Notes under the pieces: generated by a model
What the model saw: only the letters and a program-made list of their open reading frames with translations
Told to the model about the DNA's origin: nothing
The model's database searches: none
Program-made: the position numbers and the translations under genes
NCBI GenBank assembly: GCA_903960845.1
Contig: CAJCCF010000667.1
Span: 1-64,000 of the forward strand
Source of the DNA: an uncultured Verrucomicrobiota bacterium
GTDB lineage: Bacteria; Verrucomicrobiota; Verrucomicrobiia; Verrucomicrobiales; Verrucomicrobiaceae
Direction of reading: 5' to 3'
DNA: 64,000 nt
In this document: in pieces, positions 27,584 through 38,248 of the stretch
How positions within the stretch are numbered: position 1 is the first letter of the stretch
Layout: every line of letters starts with the position of its first letter

Positions 27584-30500
27584 ATGAAACTGTGCCGCCT
27601 CAGCTTTCTCAGCGCGTGGTTGATACTGCCCCTGCTGGCACAGACGGAGAGCGGTTTTGACAAATCATCCCTGGCCTGGCGCACGGCGCTGCACTTTGAT
27701 CCGGCTGCGGATGCCCCGCTGAGTTCTTTGATCAAACTGTATCAGGCGGGCGGCAAGATCACGGAGCTGATCGGGCTTTACACTCAGCATCTGACCCAGT
27801 TCCCGCAGGATGAGGGCGCGAAGGTGGTCCTGGCGCGGCTGTTTGTGGAGACGGGTGATGAGCGCGCTGAATCCTTCCTAACCAAGAGCATCGCAGCACA
27901 TCCGCAAAACGCGCTCCTGCTCCACACCCGCGCCCATTGGCTGGAATCGAAACATGATCCGCGTGCGTTTGAAGCACTGGACGCAGCGATCGCCCTTGAT
28001 CAGACGTCCCGGCGAACTCAGTGGCTCGGCGAACTGATCAAAGCGGCGGAAGGATCCGGGCGCGAAGATCTGATCACCCGCAGGGTCACGGCCCTGGCCA
28101 GGGAAAAGGCCTTCTCTCCCGCACAACGCCTGGCCTGGGCCCGGCGCTGCCTTGAACTCGGACTCAACCAGAGTGCCGCGGCACCGCTGGTGGATGGCGA
28201 TTTCTCCAGCCTTCAGGGTGACGAGGCGGTGGAAGCCCGCCTGGTGCAATCACGCGTGGCTCTGGTGAATGACCACCGCGCCGAAGCGGCGGCTCACGCA
28301 AAAGCGGCGCTCGACATGCTGGCGGCGGATCATTGGCGGCGCAAGGAAGCCATGATCCTGCGCTGGCAGACGGCGGACGGCGCGGAGCAAAAACAGATGC
28401 TGGCCGATTCCGGAAAAGCCTGGAAAGAGGCCCCGTCATCCGAGACCGCCGCGCTGTCGCACGGAGACCTGCTGGTGACGGCAAACCAGCGTGACGAAGC
28501 CCTTCAGGTATGGCGCAAGGCACTCGAAACCCTGCCGAAGTCACGACTGATTGAGGAGCGTGTGCTCGAACTGCTCGACTCCCTGCGCCAGGACGAGGCC
28601 ATGCTCACGTTTCTCGCCATGCGCGTGAAGCAGCAGCCCGGGCGCGACGATTTAAAACTCCGCCGGGCCCGCACGCTGCTGCAACTCGGCCGGGTCGATG
28701 AAGGCAACCGCGCGCTCGATGATCTGCTCGCCCGCGTCACCCCCGCGCAGCGTGTGGCGGCCCTGCTGCAAACCGCACGCTGGTTGCGCTCACGCAATCT
28801 CTTCGCCGAGGCCGCACTCGTGCTCGAAGGCGCTCTCAGGCATGACGCGCAGCGCTGGGATGTGCGCAAGGAACTCGCGGAAATGTATGTGCTGCTGAAG
28901 AAAAAGCCCGAAATGCAGCGGCTCTTTGAGAGTGCCATGCCGGCGGATGTGGCAACCGAGGTGCGAATGGAGGTGGCCCAGTTCCTGATCGCCCGGAAGA
29001 TGTGGCCTGAGGCCAGGCGTGTGCTTGAAACGCAACGACCGGATTTTGATACCCTGCTGCTGCTGGCCAAGGTACAGGCGCAGTCCGGTGATGAAGCCGG
29101 TGCTGAAAAGAATCTGCAACTGTGCCGCACTCTTGGCGACACCGAAGCTCGCTATGCCGCGTGGCTGGCGGCGGCCTGGGAGCGTGCCACCGAGATGGAG
29201 ACAACCTCCGTGTTCCTGGATGCGGAGCGCGCGCGTTTGTGGCCCAAAGAGAAGGAGACCTGGGATGCAGCCCGTCTCGGCAAGCTCTCGATTTTGGCCC
29301 AACAAACGATGCAATCCAAAGTGCAGGCCGACGCCGAGAAGCTGCTGCGTGCCGCCTTGAGTGACCCGAGCCTGCCGCCGGCCGGAAAGCGTGAGATGCA
29401 GCGTCAGCTCATCGCCGTGCTGGATGGCCGGAAAGATCAGCAGAAGGCGCTGGAAACCGAAATCGTAACCGCCTTGAAAGAGGACGATTCGGCGGATCTG
29501 CGACTGCGGCTGGCCCTGATGTATCTCGACGGCCAGCGTCCGGATCTGGCCCGGAAATCACTGCTGCAAGTGCAGGCGGACAAGTGCCGGGAGGCCGCAC
29601 TGATCCAGCGTGCGGTGAGCGCAGCCCAGCAGCTCGACATGCAGGCTGAAGGCACGGCCTTTGCCGAACGGTTGGTGCGCCTGCAGCCCGACGAACGCGC
29701 CCATTGGATCACCTGGACTTCCCTGCTCGTTCAGTCTGGGGATGAAACCCTGCTGCGCACGGCGCTGCGTGAGATGCGCGCGCGCGCCGCCGCCTGGAAA
29801 TTGAGCGGTCAGGCACAGGAAACTCTGCGCCGTCATTTGGCGGCGAGTTGCTGGCGCAGTGTGTCGCGCGTGCTGGCGGAGCCAGACAGCTCACACGACA
29901 CCGCCTGGCTCTGCTTGAGCGAACTGGAGCAGACCGAGCACGACCCGAAGCGCCGGCTCTGGACCGCCTGGGTGCGCGGCACACTGGCGCTGCGTGAAGG
30001 CAATGAAACCGCACTGGCGGAAGCGCGCGAAGCCCTGAAAACGCAGAATCCATGGCTGGATTTTCCGGATGGCCTTTCACTCTCACTGCCGGAGGCCCGG
30101 CGGCTTTTGGAAATGCCCGCCCCGGAACCGCCGGTGACTTTATTGAGTCAAGTTGGTTATGCATCACCCGGCAAACTGTCGTGGATTTTCACCCCCAAAG
30201 GAACGGCACAACTTCAACGCTGGCGGCTCACCCCCGACGGCCTGCGCATGCTGGTGCAGGATTCAGCAGGCTGGCTCTACAGCGTGGATCGGGCAAGCGG
30301 CCGCCTGCTCTGGAACCGGCGCATCAGCGGCCAACCTGCCACCGTGCGTGTCTCACGCAGCGGCCAGGAACAGGTGAACTACCCGACTGAATGGTGCCTC
30401 AGTGACAAGCATGTTTGCGTGCTCGATGAGACGACGCTGAGCTGCCTGAGTTTGTCTGATGCCGCGCTCGTCTGGCAGGTCAAAACGGACGCCGTGGTGC

Positions 30501-31582
30501 CGGGCTCCCAGGGCTGCCTCACGCATGTGGATGGGCGCGTGCTCTGGTGGCGTGCCGCTCTCGGCAGGCTGGATGCCCTGGATGAAATAACAGGCAAGCT
30601 CCTGTGGACCTGCCGCATCCCGCCGCTCGCCAGCGCCCCGGCATCAAACGCCAGTCATCCGGTCTGGTTGACGAGCGGCATCCGCGCTGACAGCAAGCGG
30701 GTGCTGGTCTGGGGCAATGGCACCGCCGTGGTGCAGGTCCGTGACGGCACGCTGCTATGGAAAGTGAGCGCATCGACCAAGCCCATTTCGTTTCCGCTGG
30801 AACTGGAGGAAACCAAGCCGGCATCAGCGCTCACCGGCCGCTCGCTCATCGTTGACGGCTTTGGCCGCGGACGGTCAGCCCTGGCGTTCCGCGGAGGCTT
30901 CAATCAAGTCATTCTCGCCAATCAACTGGCGCTGCCGAGTTATGGTTACCCAGGCATGTATGGCAGCGCCCAGGGCAGTCCGTGGCTGCTCTGGGGCGGC
31001 GATGGCGAACGCTGGCTGCAGGGCGACGGAATCTGGATGCTCGGCCAAAACATCACCACAGCGCGCTACTCGGTGCTCGGCCTGCCGGTCACGACAGGTC
31101 TGACACACAGCACCTCTTCCCTGAGCTCGGCGCTGCCCGTCGGCACCGTGGGGCGTGCGCTGATCGTGGCCACGGAAACCAGCGTGCTCAAGGTTCTGCC
31201 GGAAGGTCAGGTTGATGTGCTTTTTTCCAATGCAGTTCAAAACAACAGCCCCTCCAAACATCCCATGCCCGCCGTGGCTCTCGATGGTCATCTCCTCGGT
31301 GTGGCGACGGTCGAAAAAATAAGCGTCATCAATGCCAGCAGCGGCGATGTTCTGTGGGAAAGCGGCTGGCCCAAGGCTGCCGCGCCCACCCTTCTCAAAG
31401 CGCGCGAAGCTTTGAACGCCTGGCAGGGCCTGCGCTGGAGTTCACGCGGTGTGTTCCTCTTTGATGGCCAGAGCCGCACGCTCACGGTGGAGTGGCATGC
31501 GCTCATGGCCGGTGGTGATTTCATCATGCCAGTGGGGACTCAGGCCCTGATGTGTCTGAGCCAGGGCAACCCCGATGAATGA
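27584..31582 (+). CDS. Large TPR plus PQQ-like beta-propeller protein
   Basis: Signal peptide and TPR-like helical repeats (residues ~1-850), then propeller repeats such as GWLYSVDRASGRLLWNRRI, LDALDEITGKLLWTCRIPP, VRDGTLLWKVS, NASSGDVLWESGWP. Confidence 0.8.
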   Translation: MKLCRLSFLSAWLILPLLAQTESGFDKSSLAWRTALHFDPAADAPLSSLIKLYQAGGKITELIGLYTQHLTQFPQDEGAKVVLARLFVETGDERAESFLTKSIAAHPQNALLLHTRAHWLESKHDPRAFEALDAAIALDQTSRRTQWLGELIKAAEGSGREDLITRRVTALAREKAFSPAQRLAWARRCLELGLNQSAAAPLVDGDFSSLQGDEAVEARLVQSRVALVNDHRAEAAAHAKAALDMLAADHWRRKEAMILRWQTADGAEQKQMLADSGKAWKEAPSSETAALSHGDLLVTANQRDEALQVWRKALETLPKSRLIEERVLELLDSLRQDEAMLTFLAMRVKQQPGRDDLKLRRARTLLQLGRVDEGNRALDDLLARVTPAQRVAALLQTARWLRSRNLFAEAALVLEGALRHDAQRWDVRKELAEMYVLLKKKPEMQRLFESAMPADVATEVRMEVAQFLIARKMWPEARRVLETQRPDFDTLLLLAKVQAQSGDEAGAEKNLQLCRTLGDTEARYAAWLAAAWERATEMETTSVFLDAERARLWPKEKETWDAARLGKLSILAQQTMQSKVQADAEKLLRAALSDPSLPPAGKREMQRQLIAVLDGRKDQQKALETEIVTALKEDDSADLRLRLALMYLDGQRPDLARKSLLQVQADKCREAALIQRAVSAAQQLDMQAEGTAFAERLVRLQPDERAHWITWTSLLVQSGDETLLRTALREMRARAAAWKLSGQAQETLRRHLAASCWRSVSRVLAEPDSSHDTAWLCLSELEQTEHDPKRRLWTAWVRGTLALREGNETALAEAREALKTQNPWLDFPDGLSLSLPEARRLLEMPAPEPPVTLLSQVGYASPGKLSWIFTPKGTAQLQRWRLTPDGLRMLVQDSAGWLYSVDRASGRLLWNRRISGQPATVRVSRSGQEQVNYPTEWCLSDKHVCVLDETTLSCLSLSDAALVWQVKTDAVVPGSQGCLTHVDGRVLWWRAALGRLDALDEITGKLLWTCRIPPLASAPASNASHPVWLTSGIRADSKRVLVWGNGTAVVQVRDGTLLWKVSASTKPISFPLELEETKPASALTGRSLIVDGFGRGRSALAFRGGFNQVILANQLALPSYGYPGMYGSAQGSPWLLWGGDGERWLQGDGIWMLGQNITTARYSVLGLPVTTGLTHSTSSLSSALPVGTVGRALIVATETSVLKVLPEGQVDVLFSNAVQNNSPSKHPMPAVALDGHLLGVATVEKISVINASSGDVLWESGWPKAAAPTLLKAREALNAWQGLRWSSRGVFLFDGQSRTLTVEWHALMAGGDFIMPVGTQALMCLSQGNPDE

Positions 31583-31686
31583 AGTCACCCGGCACCGCTG
31601 TGCCGGAACCAATCGCCACCTGAATGCCCAGGCTCTGGCACACCTTTCCTTGCTCATCAGGCTTCTGTGATCTCTCATCACGGGTC

Positions 31687-32532
31687 ATGTCGAAACCCAA
31701 TCGCCAGGAACTCCTGCTCACCGCCCCTTCCATGGGATGGTTGATCGTGTTCTTTGCCCTGCCCTGCCTGCTGACACTCACGCTGGCCTTCCGCCTGAGT
31801 GATCTGCGCGGTGGTGTGGCTGAGGGCTGGACGTGGGACACCGTGAAGGCGCTCGCTGATCCGGTTTATCTGCCGGTGCTGTGGCGCACGCTCTGGATCA
31901 GCACGGCGACCACAGCCGCCTGCCTCGCACTCGCCCTGCCCATGGGCTGGTGCCTGGCACGCCTGACACCGTGCGGACGCAGTGCGCTGCTGCTGCTCGT
32001 GGTGCTGCCGTTTCTCACCAACTTCCTGATCCGCATCTTCGCCTGGAAGTCCCTTCTGCATCCCGAGGGACCGGTCAAACATCTCCTCGTCTGGCTGCAC
32101 CTCGTCAGTGAGGACACTCTGCTGCTCAACAATGCCTGGTCCGTGCTTGTGGTGATGATCTACACCCAGCTCCCCTTTGCGATCCTGCCCATCTATGCCG
32201 CTGCGGAAAAATTCGACTTCACCCTGATCGATGCCGCGCGCGATCTCGGAGCCAGTGGCTGGCAGGCCTTTCAGCGCATCTTTCTGCCTGGCGTGCGTCA
32301 GGGCACCGCCTCCGCGGCGATCATCGTTTTTGTTTGCTCGCTCGGGCAGTATGTCATCCCGCAGTTCATCGGCGGCACGGGGGATGAAATGATCGGCAAC
32401 AAGATCGTCCAACGCGCTTTCACGGATCGCAATCTGCCGCTTGCCTGTGCGCTGGCGGGGGCTCTGCTACTCGCAGTGCTGGTGCCAGTGCTCATCATGG
32501 CATGGAAAGACAGGAAGGAGGTGAAGGCATGA
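31687..32532 (+). CDS. potB: ABC transporter permease, spermidine/putrescine PotB-like
   Basis: MSKPNRQELLLTAPSMGWLIVFFALPCLLTLTLAF; EAA-like loop IDAARDLGASGWQAFQRIFLPG. Confidence 0.8.
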   Translation: MSKPNRQELLLTAPSMGWLIVFFALPCLLTLTLAFRLSDLRGGVAEGWTWDTVKALADPVYLPVLWRTLWISTATTAACLALALPMGWCLARLTPCGRSALLLLVVLPFLTNFLIRIFAWKSLLHPEGPVKHLLVWLHLVSEDTLLLNNAWSVLVVMIYTQLPFAILPIYAAAEKFDFTLIDAARDLGASGWQAFQRIFLPGVRQGTASAAIIVFVCSLGQYVIPQFIGGTGDEMIGNKIVQRAFTDRNLPLACALAGALLLAVLVPVLIMAWKDRKEVKA

Positions 32533-33308
32533 AACGCTCACGTCTTCCGCTCATCATCACCGTGCTCGTGCTGGTCTTTCTGCACGCGCCTTTGCTCGTG
32601 CTGGTGGCGAACTCCTTCAATGCTTCGCGCTTCGGCGGCGAGTGGGAGGGCTTCACTTTCAAATGGTATGAGAAGCTCCGCGATGCCGACGAGGTCTGGG
32701 AGTCGATGCTGGTCACGCTGAAGATCGCCACCAGCGCCACGCTGGGCTCAATGATTCTTGGCACGCTGGCGGCTCTGGCACTGCATCGCTGCCGGTCCTG
32801 GCTGCAAAGCGTGCATCACACGCTGATCACCCTGCCCCTGGCGCTGCCGGACATTTTGATGGGCATGTCACTGCTCGCCATGTTCGTCGCGCTCGGTGTG
32901 GAAACCGGGATGCTGACACTGTGGATCGCGCATACGACCTTTTGCCTGAGCTATGTGACCATGGTCGTGCTGGCGCGGTTGCAGGACTTCGATTTCACCC
33001 TGCTCGATGCCGCCCGGGATCTCGGCGCGACCCGCTGGCAGGCCGCGCGGCGCGTGCTGCTGCCACTGCTGCTGCCGGGCATTCTTGCAGGCGGACTGCT
33101 GGCCTTCACGCTCTCCATCGACGACTACGTGATCACCTTCTTTGTCTCCGGTCCCGGCACGACCACCCTGCCACTGCGCGTGGCCAGCATGATGAAAACC
33201 AGCCGCAGTCTGCCCATGATCAATGCCCTGAGCACGCTCATGATCGCCAGCACCTTCGTGCTTGCCGCCGTGAGTTTCCGTTTGCAGAGGCGGAATCGGA
33301 CGGCATGA
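32529..33308 (+). CDS. potC: ABC transporter permease, spermidine/putrescine PotC-like
   Basis: MKRSRLPLIITVLVLVFLHAPLLVLVANSFNASRFGGEWEGFTFKWYEKL; EAA loop LDAARDLGATRWQAARRVLLPLLLPGI. ATGA overlap with potB-like. Confidence 0.82.
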   Translation: MKRSRLPLIITVLVLVFLHAPLLVLVANSFNASRFGGEWEGFTFKWYEKLRDADEVWESMLVTLKIATSATLGSMILGTLAALALHRCRSWLQSVHHTLITLPLALPDILMGMSLLAMFVALGVETGMLTLWIAHTTFCLSYVTMVVLARLQDFDFTLLDAARDLGATRWQAARRVLLPLLLPGILAGGLLAFTLSIDDYVITFFVSGPGTTTLPLRVASMMKTSRSLPMINALSTLMIASTFVLAAVSFRLQRRNRTA

Positions 33309-33320
33309 CATGACTCACAC

Positions 33321-34586
33321 ATGACCGATACCGAAATCCAATCCGCCATCCTCGACATGGGCCGCAAAGCCAGGGCGGCATCGCGCGAACTCGTGAAGCT
33401 GACCACGGAGCAAAAAAACGTCATCCTGCTGGCCATGGCCGATGAGATCGAAGCGCGCCAGGGCAGCATCCTCGAAGCCAACGCAAAGGACCTCGCCCGC
33501 GCGACTGAGAATGGCCTGTCCAAGGCCATGATCGACCGGCTCACACTCGACCCGAAACGCCTCAAGGCCGTGGCGGACGCCGTGCGCGAAGTGGCCGCAC
33601 TGCCTGATCCCGTGGGCGAAATCCTCACTGACTGGACCCGGCCCAATGGTCTGCACATCACCAAAAAACGCGTCCCCATCGGCGTGATCGGCATCATCTT
33701 TGAATCGCGTCCCAATGTGACCACCGACGCCGCCAGCCTGTGCTTCAAGACCGGCAATGCAACGCTCCTGCGCGGAGGCAGCGAGGCCATTGAATCCAAC
33801 GTCGCGCTGGCCGCCGCATTGCAAGCCGGTGGTGAGCGTGCCGGACTGCCGGCCGACAGCGTGCAGCTCATTCCTTTCACCGACCGCGCCAGTGTGGAGC
33901 ACATGGCCAGGATGGATCAGTATCTCGATCTCATCATCCCGCGCGGCGGCAAAGGCCTGATCGAAAAAGTCGTCGCCACCGCGCGCATGCCCGTGATCAA
34001 GCACTACGACGGCGTCTGCCATGTTTATGTCGCAGCGGATGCGGATCAGGAGATGGCCGCCCGGATCATCGTGAATGCCAAGACCCAGAAACCCGGCGTC
34101 TGCAACGCGCTCGAAACGATCCTCGTGCATCGGGACATTGCCGGCAGCTTCTATCCTCTGATCGGCAAACGACTGGCCGAAGCCGGCGTGCAGATTCACG
34201 CGGACACCGAGGCGCAGCAACGGCTCGACGTCCCCTCCACTCCGGCTCTCGAGCAGGACTGGAGCACGGAATGGCTGGACCTGATTTTATCCGCCAAAAC
34301 CGTGTCAGGGCTCGATGAAGCCATCAACCACATCAATCACTACGGCTCCCACCACACCGACAGCATCATCACCCGTGACCGCAGTGCTGCCGAGCGCTTC
34401 CAGCATGAGGTGGACAGCGCCGTGGTCATGCACAACGCCAGCACGCGATTCAACGACGGCGGCGAATTCGGCTTCGGTGCCGAGATCGGCATCAGCACTG
34501 ACAAGCTCCACGCACGCGGCCCAATGGGGCTTGCCGAGCTGTGCAGTTACAAATACCTCGTCGATGGCTCAGGCCAGACCCGCTGA
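33321..34586 (+). CDS. proA: Gamma-glutamyl phosphate reductase
   Basis: KKRVPIGVIGIIFESRPNVTTDAASLCFKTGNATLLRGGSEA, MDQYLDLIIPRGGKGLI, HTDSIITRD, RFNDGGEFGFGAEIGISTDKLHARGPMGL. Confidence 0.95.
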   Translation: MTDTEIQSAILDMGRKARAASRELVKLTTEQKNVILLAMADEIEARQGSILEANAKDLARATENGLSKAMIDRLTLDPKRLKAVADAVREVAALPDPVGEILTDWTRPNGLHITKKRVPIGVIGIIFESRPNVTTDAASLCFKTGNATLLRGGSEAIESNVALAAALQAGGERAGLPADSVQLIPFTDRASVEHMARMDQYLDLIIPRGGKGLIEKVVATARMPVIKHYDGVCHVYVAADADQEMAARIIVNAKTQKPGVCNALETILVHRDIAGSFYPLIGKRLAEAGVQIHADTEAQQRLDVPSTPALEQDWSTEWLDLILSAKTVSGLDEAINHINHYGSHHTDSIITRDRSAAERFQHEVDSAVVMHNASTRFNDGGEFGFGAEIGISTDKLHARGPMGLAELCSYKYLVDGSGQTR

Positions 34587-34591
34587 CACGC

Positions 34592-34789
34592 ATGAACCTC
34601 GACTGGATCAACGACTTCCTGCCCACGCTGCGCTGCCCGGACACGCATCAATCCCTGCGCTGGGCAACCGCAGAGGAATTGGCAAGGCACGGGTTCCCCG
34701 CTGATGCCAGAGCCCTGGCGCGTGAGGATGGCTCACGACTCTTTCCCATTGATGATGGCATTCCGATCCTGCTGCCGGAGCATCACTGA
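34592..34789 (+). CDS. Trm112 family protein
   Basis: MNLDWINDFLPTLRCPDTHQSLRWATAEELAR...LFPIDDGIPILLPEH, a typical small Trm112-like pattern. Confidence 0.75.
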   Translation: MNLDWINDFLPTLRCPDTHQSLRWATAEELARHGFPADARALAREDGSRLFPIDDGIPILLPEHH

Positions 34790-36054
34790 ATGCTCGCCGC
34801 ACCGAAATGTGATCTGAGCGCTTCAGGGATCAGGATGCTGCCATCCGCCTGCTGATAGGTCTCGACGAGGGCGACAAACAGCCGGGCGAGAGCGGTACCT
34901 GAACCGTTGAGGGTGTGACAGAAGCGGTTTTTCCCATCTTCACCTTTGAAGCGGAGATTCATGCGGCGGGCCTGGTAGTCACCAAAGGTCGAGCAGCTCG
35001 ACACCTCAAGATACGTTCCCTGCCCTGGCGCCCAGACTTCGATGTCATAGGTCTTGGCGGAACCGAAGCCGATGTCGCCGGTGCAAAGCTCAATGACACG
35101 GTAATGAAGACCGAGCAACTGCAGCACCTTTTCAGCATTTGCGGTTAGGCTTTCCAGCTCGGCCATGCTGGTCTCGGGCGTGGTGATTTTCACCAGCTCA
35201 ACCTTGTCGAACTGATGCATGCGGATGAGACCGCGCGTGCCGAGACCGGCGCTGCCGGCCTCGCGACGGAAGCAGGGCGTGTAGGCGGCGTATTGGACGG
35301 GCAGTTGCTCGGCCTTGAGGATCTCCTCGCGGTGCAGGTTCGTGACCGGCACCTCGGCAGTCGGGATGAGATACAGGTCATCCTCAGGGCTGTGATACAC
35401 CTGATCACCAAATTTCGGGAGCTGCCCGGTCCCGACGAGGCATTCGGGCTTCACCAGCAACGGCGGGCTGATCTCGGTGTAGCCGTGCTGCGTGGTGTGC
35501 AGATCGAGAAGGAAATTGATGAGCGCGCGCTCCAAACGTGCGCCGGTGCCGCGATAAACAACAAAGGCGCTGCCGGTGATCTTGGCCCCGGCTTCGAAGT
35601 CGATCATGCCCAGCGCCTGGCCGAGCACGGTGTGATCCTTGGGCTGGAAATCGTAGCTTGGCTTCGTGCCCCAGACGCGCACTTCAGGGTTCTCCTCAGC
35701 GCTGTGGCCCACGGGACAGTCATCATGCGGCAGATTCGGGATGCCTAACAGCAGATCGCGCTGGCGAACATCAGCCGCATCGGCCTCGCGCCCGATTTCA
35801 TCAATACGACTGCCGATACCACGCACCTCGGCCTCAATGACGCTGGTGTCCTGGCCGTTCTTTTTGGCAATGCCGATCTCTTTGCTGATGCGATTGCGGT
35901 CGCTCTGAAGTTTTTGGCGTTCGGTCTCAGCCGTGCGGCGGGCACTGTCGATGGCCAGCACTTCATCCACGATCGCTGCAAAGTCTCCACTCCGGTTGGC
36001 GAGGCGTTGTTTGATGAGGTCAGGGTTTTCGCGGATGAGGCGGATGTCGAGCAT
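34783..36054 (-). CDS. serS: Seryl-tRNA synthetase
   Basis: MLDIRLIRENPDLIKQRLANR, LPHDDCPVGHSAEENPEVRVWG, TPCFRREAGSAGLGTRGLIRMHQFDKVE, SSCSTFGDYQARRMNLRFK, LNGSGTALARLFVALVETYQQADGSILIPEAL. Confidence 0.97.
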   Translation of the reverse strand: MLDIRLIRENPDLIKQRLANRSGDFAAIVDEVLAIDSARRTAETERQKLQSDRNRISKEIGIAKKNGQDTSVIEAEVRGIGSRIDEIGREADAADVRQRDLLLGIPNLPHDDCPVGHSAEENPEVRVWGTKPSYDFQPKDHTVLGQALGMIDFEAGAKITGSAFVVYRGTGARLERALINFLLDLHTTQHGYTEISPPLLVKPECLVGTGQLPKFGDQVYHSPEDDLYLIPTAEVPVTNLHREEILKAEQLPVQYAAYTPCFRREAGSAGLGTRGLIRMHQFDKVELVKITTPETSMAELESLTANAEKVLQLLGLHYRVIELCTGDIGFGSAKTYDIEVWAPGQGTYLEVSSCSTFGDYQARRMNLRFKGEDGKNRFCHTLNGSGTALARLFVALVETYQQADGSILIPEALRSHFGAASIQ

Positions 36055-36459
36055 AGGGCGCGGAGGCTAGGACGGGATGGCGAATTGGCAAGAGTGCGTT
36101 GAATCAAGAAACGCGGTAATCGCCAGGGAGGCTGAACCTGAGGACCCCCAGTTTTTGAGTGACTCAATCTGGATCATCCTTTCAGCCGCTGCTCAACGCT
36201 CAATCGCCTGCAAATCTGAATTGGATGGATGCAGTCCGGCACCCGGTGACGGCAACGTCACGGAACTTTATTCACAAAAGCGGCAGGATTGTGAATATAT
36301 GGCTTGTCGCCTGCTTCTGTTTTTGACAGTTTCGATCTATTCCGTGAGACACTCACATCAACCAGAACGTGGAGCGGCCTGCCTGGCACCTGAACTGCAC
36401 AAGGCAGGGAAAAACTCCCCCTGCGCCGGACCACGTTTGAACCCCCAACCCGCACTGAC

Positions 36460-38019
36460 ATGGACCGCGACGACCACACCGCAAGCCACGCTTCAACCCT
36501 GATCGAAAACCTCGATCACGCGCCCATCACCCAGTCCGCCCGATCCGCCCCCGTGCCCAGAAAACAAAAAAACGCCACCAGCCAGCGCCGCGCTCCGATG
36601 CCCGCCGGCACCAAGACCTTCGTTCTGGACACCAACGTCCTGCTCCATGATCCGGCCTGCATCAATCGCTTTGCCGAGCATCATCTCTGCATTCCGGTGG
36701 ATGTGCTCAGCGAGTTGGACCGCTTTAAAAATGAAATGACCGAGCGCGGCGCAAATGCCCGTGAGGTTCACCGGGCGCTGATGAAAATTTTCTCCGCGCC
36801 GGACGCCTCCGTGATGGAAGGCGTCAAAACCGCCGGTGGCGGCATGATCCGCATCGTGACCTACGACCCTGAGGCCGCCCGGCAGATCCCAAGTGTGTGT
36901 GCCTTTGAGCGCATCTTTCCGGGCATCGAAAAGACCGACCACCGCATCCTGGCCTGCGTGCTTCAGCTCTGTGAGCAGATCCAGCCACCGGTGATTCTGG
37001 TGAGCAAGGATTTGAACATGCAGCTCAAGGCACGCGCCGTGGGCATCGTCTGCGAGGACTACCTGCATGACAAAGTGGAGCCGCGGGAAGTCTCGAACTT
37101 TGACATCGCCCGCATCGACATCACCACGCATGAGCTGCAGCGTTTTGCCAGCAGCGGGCGCATCACCCTGACCGCCAAACGCGCGGGCGATGTGATGATC
37201 AACGACTATGCGCTGCTGACCGCCGGTGAAAAGACCTCCATTCCCGCGAAGCTGAACGCACAGGGTGAATTTGTGCGCCTCATCCACACGCCCGAAGACA
37301 TCAAGGTCGGCCAGGGGCGCTCGATCAAGCCGATGAATCTTGGTCAGACCTGCCTGCTCGACGCTTTGCTTGATCCCGAGATCAGCCTTGTCACCTGCTA
37401 CGGTCAGGCCGGCACAGGGAAGACGCTGCTGGCCGTGGCCGCCGGCCTTTCCCAGGTCTTTGGCCGCACCTACAATGGTCTCACCGTCAGCCGCCCCATC
37501 GTGGCCATGGGACAGACCGTCGGTTTCCTGCCCGGCACGCTTCAGGAAAAAATGCGCCCCTGGTTGCAGCCCGTCTATGACGCGCTGGATCTGCTGATGC
37601 GCCCCGTAGACAACCTTCAGGGACCACAGCGGAAAAAGAACCGTTTCCTGCCCGATCGCAATCCCGGCCAGAATGAAGCCCTCGCCCCCTACGATCCGCT
37701 CATCCAGCAGGGCGTGATCGAAATCGAGGCGCTCTGCTACATCCGCGGACGCTCCATTCCCGATCGCTTCTTCATTCTCGATGAAGCCCAGCAACTCACC
37801 CCGCTTGAGGCCAAAACCATCGTTACCCGCATGTCTCGCGGCTCCAAACTCGTTCTCGTCGGCGATCCCGCGCAGATCGACAATCCGTATGTGGACAGCC
37901 GCAGCAACGGTCTCGTCTACACCCGCCAGCGCATGAGAGGCCAGCCCTTCGCCGCCCACGTCCCCCTCAGCAAAGGCGAGCGCAGCCCGCTGGCCGAGGC
38001 CGGCGCACGGTTGCTCTAA
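36460..38019 (+). CDS. PhoH family protein with N-terminal PIN domain (start may be 36598)
   Basis: TFVLDTNVLLHDPACINRF PIN N-terminus; PhoH ATPase VTCYGQAGTGKTLLAVAAGL, PIVAMGQTVGFLPGTLQEKM, RFFILDEAQQLTPLEAKTIVTR. Confidence 0.93.
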   Translation: MDRDDHTASHASTLIENLDHAPITQSARSAPVPRKQKNATSQRRAPMPAGTKTFVLDTNVLLHDPACINRFAEHHLCIPVDVLSELDRFKNEMTERGANAREVHRALMKIFSAPDASVMEGVKTAGGGMIRIVTYDPEAARQIPSVCAFERIFPGIEKTDHRILACVLQLCEQIQPPVILVSKDLNMQLKARAVGIVCEDYLHDKVEPREVSNFDIARIDITTHELQRFASSGRITLTAKRAGDVMINDYALLTAGEKTSIPAKLNAQGEFVRLIHTPEDIKVGQGRSIKPMNLGQTCLLDALLDPEISLVTCYGQAGTGKTLLAVAAGLSQVFGRTYNGLTVSRPIVAMGQTVGFLPGTLQEKMRPWLQPVYDALDLLMRPVDNLQGPQRKKNRFLPDRNPGQNEALAPYDPLIQQGVIEIEALCYIRGRSIPDRFFILDEAQQLTPLEAKTIVTRMSRGSKLVLVGDPAQIDNPYVDSRSNGLVYTRQRMRGQPFAAHVPLSKGERSPLAEAGARLL

Positions 38020-38248
38020 GTCTCATGGCCGCATCGAGCCGTCAGCCGAGGGTTGAGAGCCTGAAGCTGACGATGCTCCGCCCTGCCGACACCCATGGTT
38101 TTCCCAACCGCTGGGCTGGAGTAAAATCAATCAACTCAGCGGCTGAACACGCAGGTCTCGCAAAGCGTATAGCTTTTCCTCGCCTGCCAGCCCCCGCATC
38201 AGTCGCGCCCCGGTCCTTCGCTTCGCCCCAAAACGTTCCCGCAAGGAA

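Noticed and set aside
36077-36502. 141-aa ORF between serS and the PhoH-like gene
   Set aside because: No recognisable family, overlaps the PhoH-like N-terminus; more likely leader or promoter sequence.
36493-37959. 488-aa minus-strand ORF
   Set aside because: Antisense to the PhoH-like gene.
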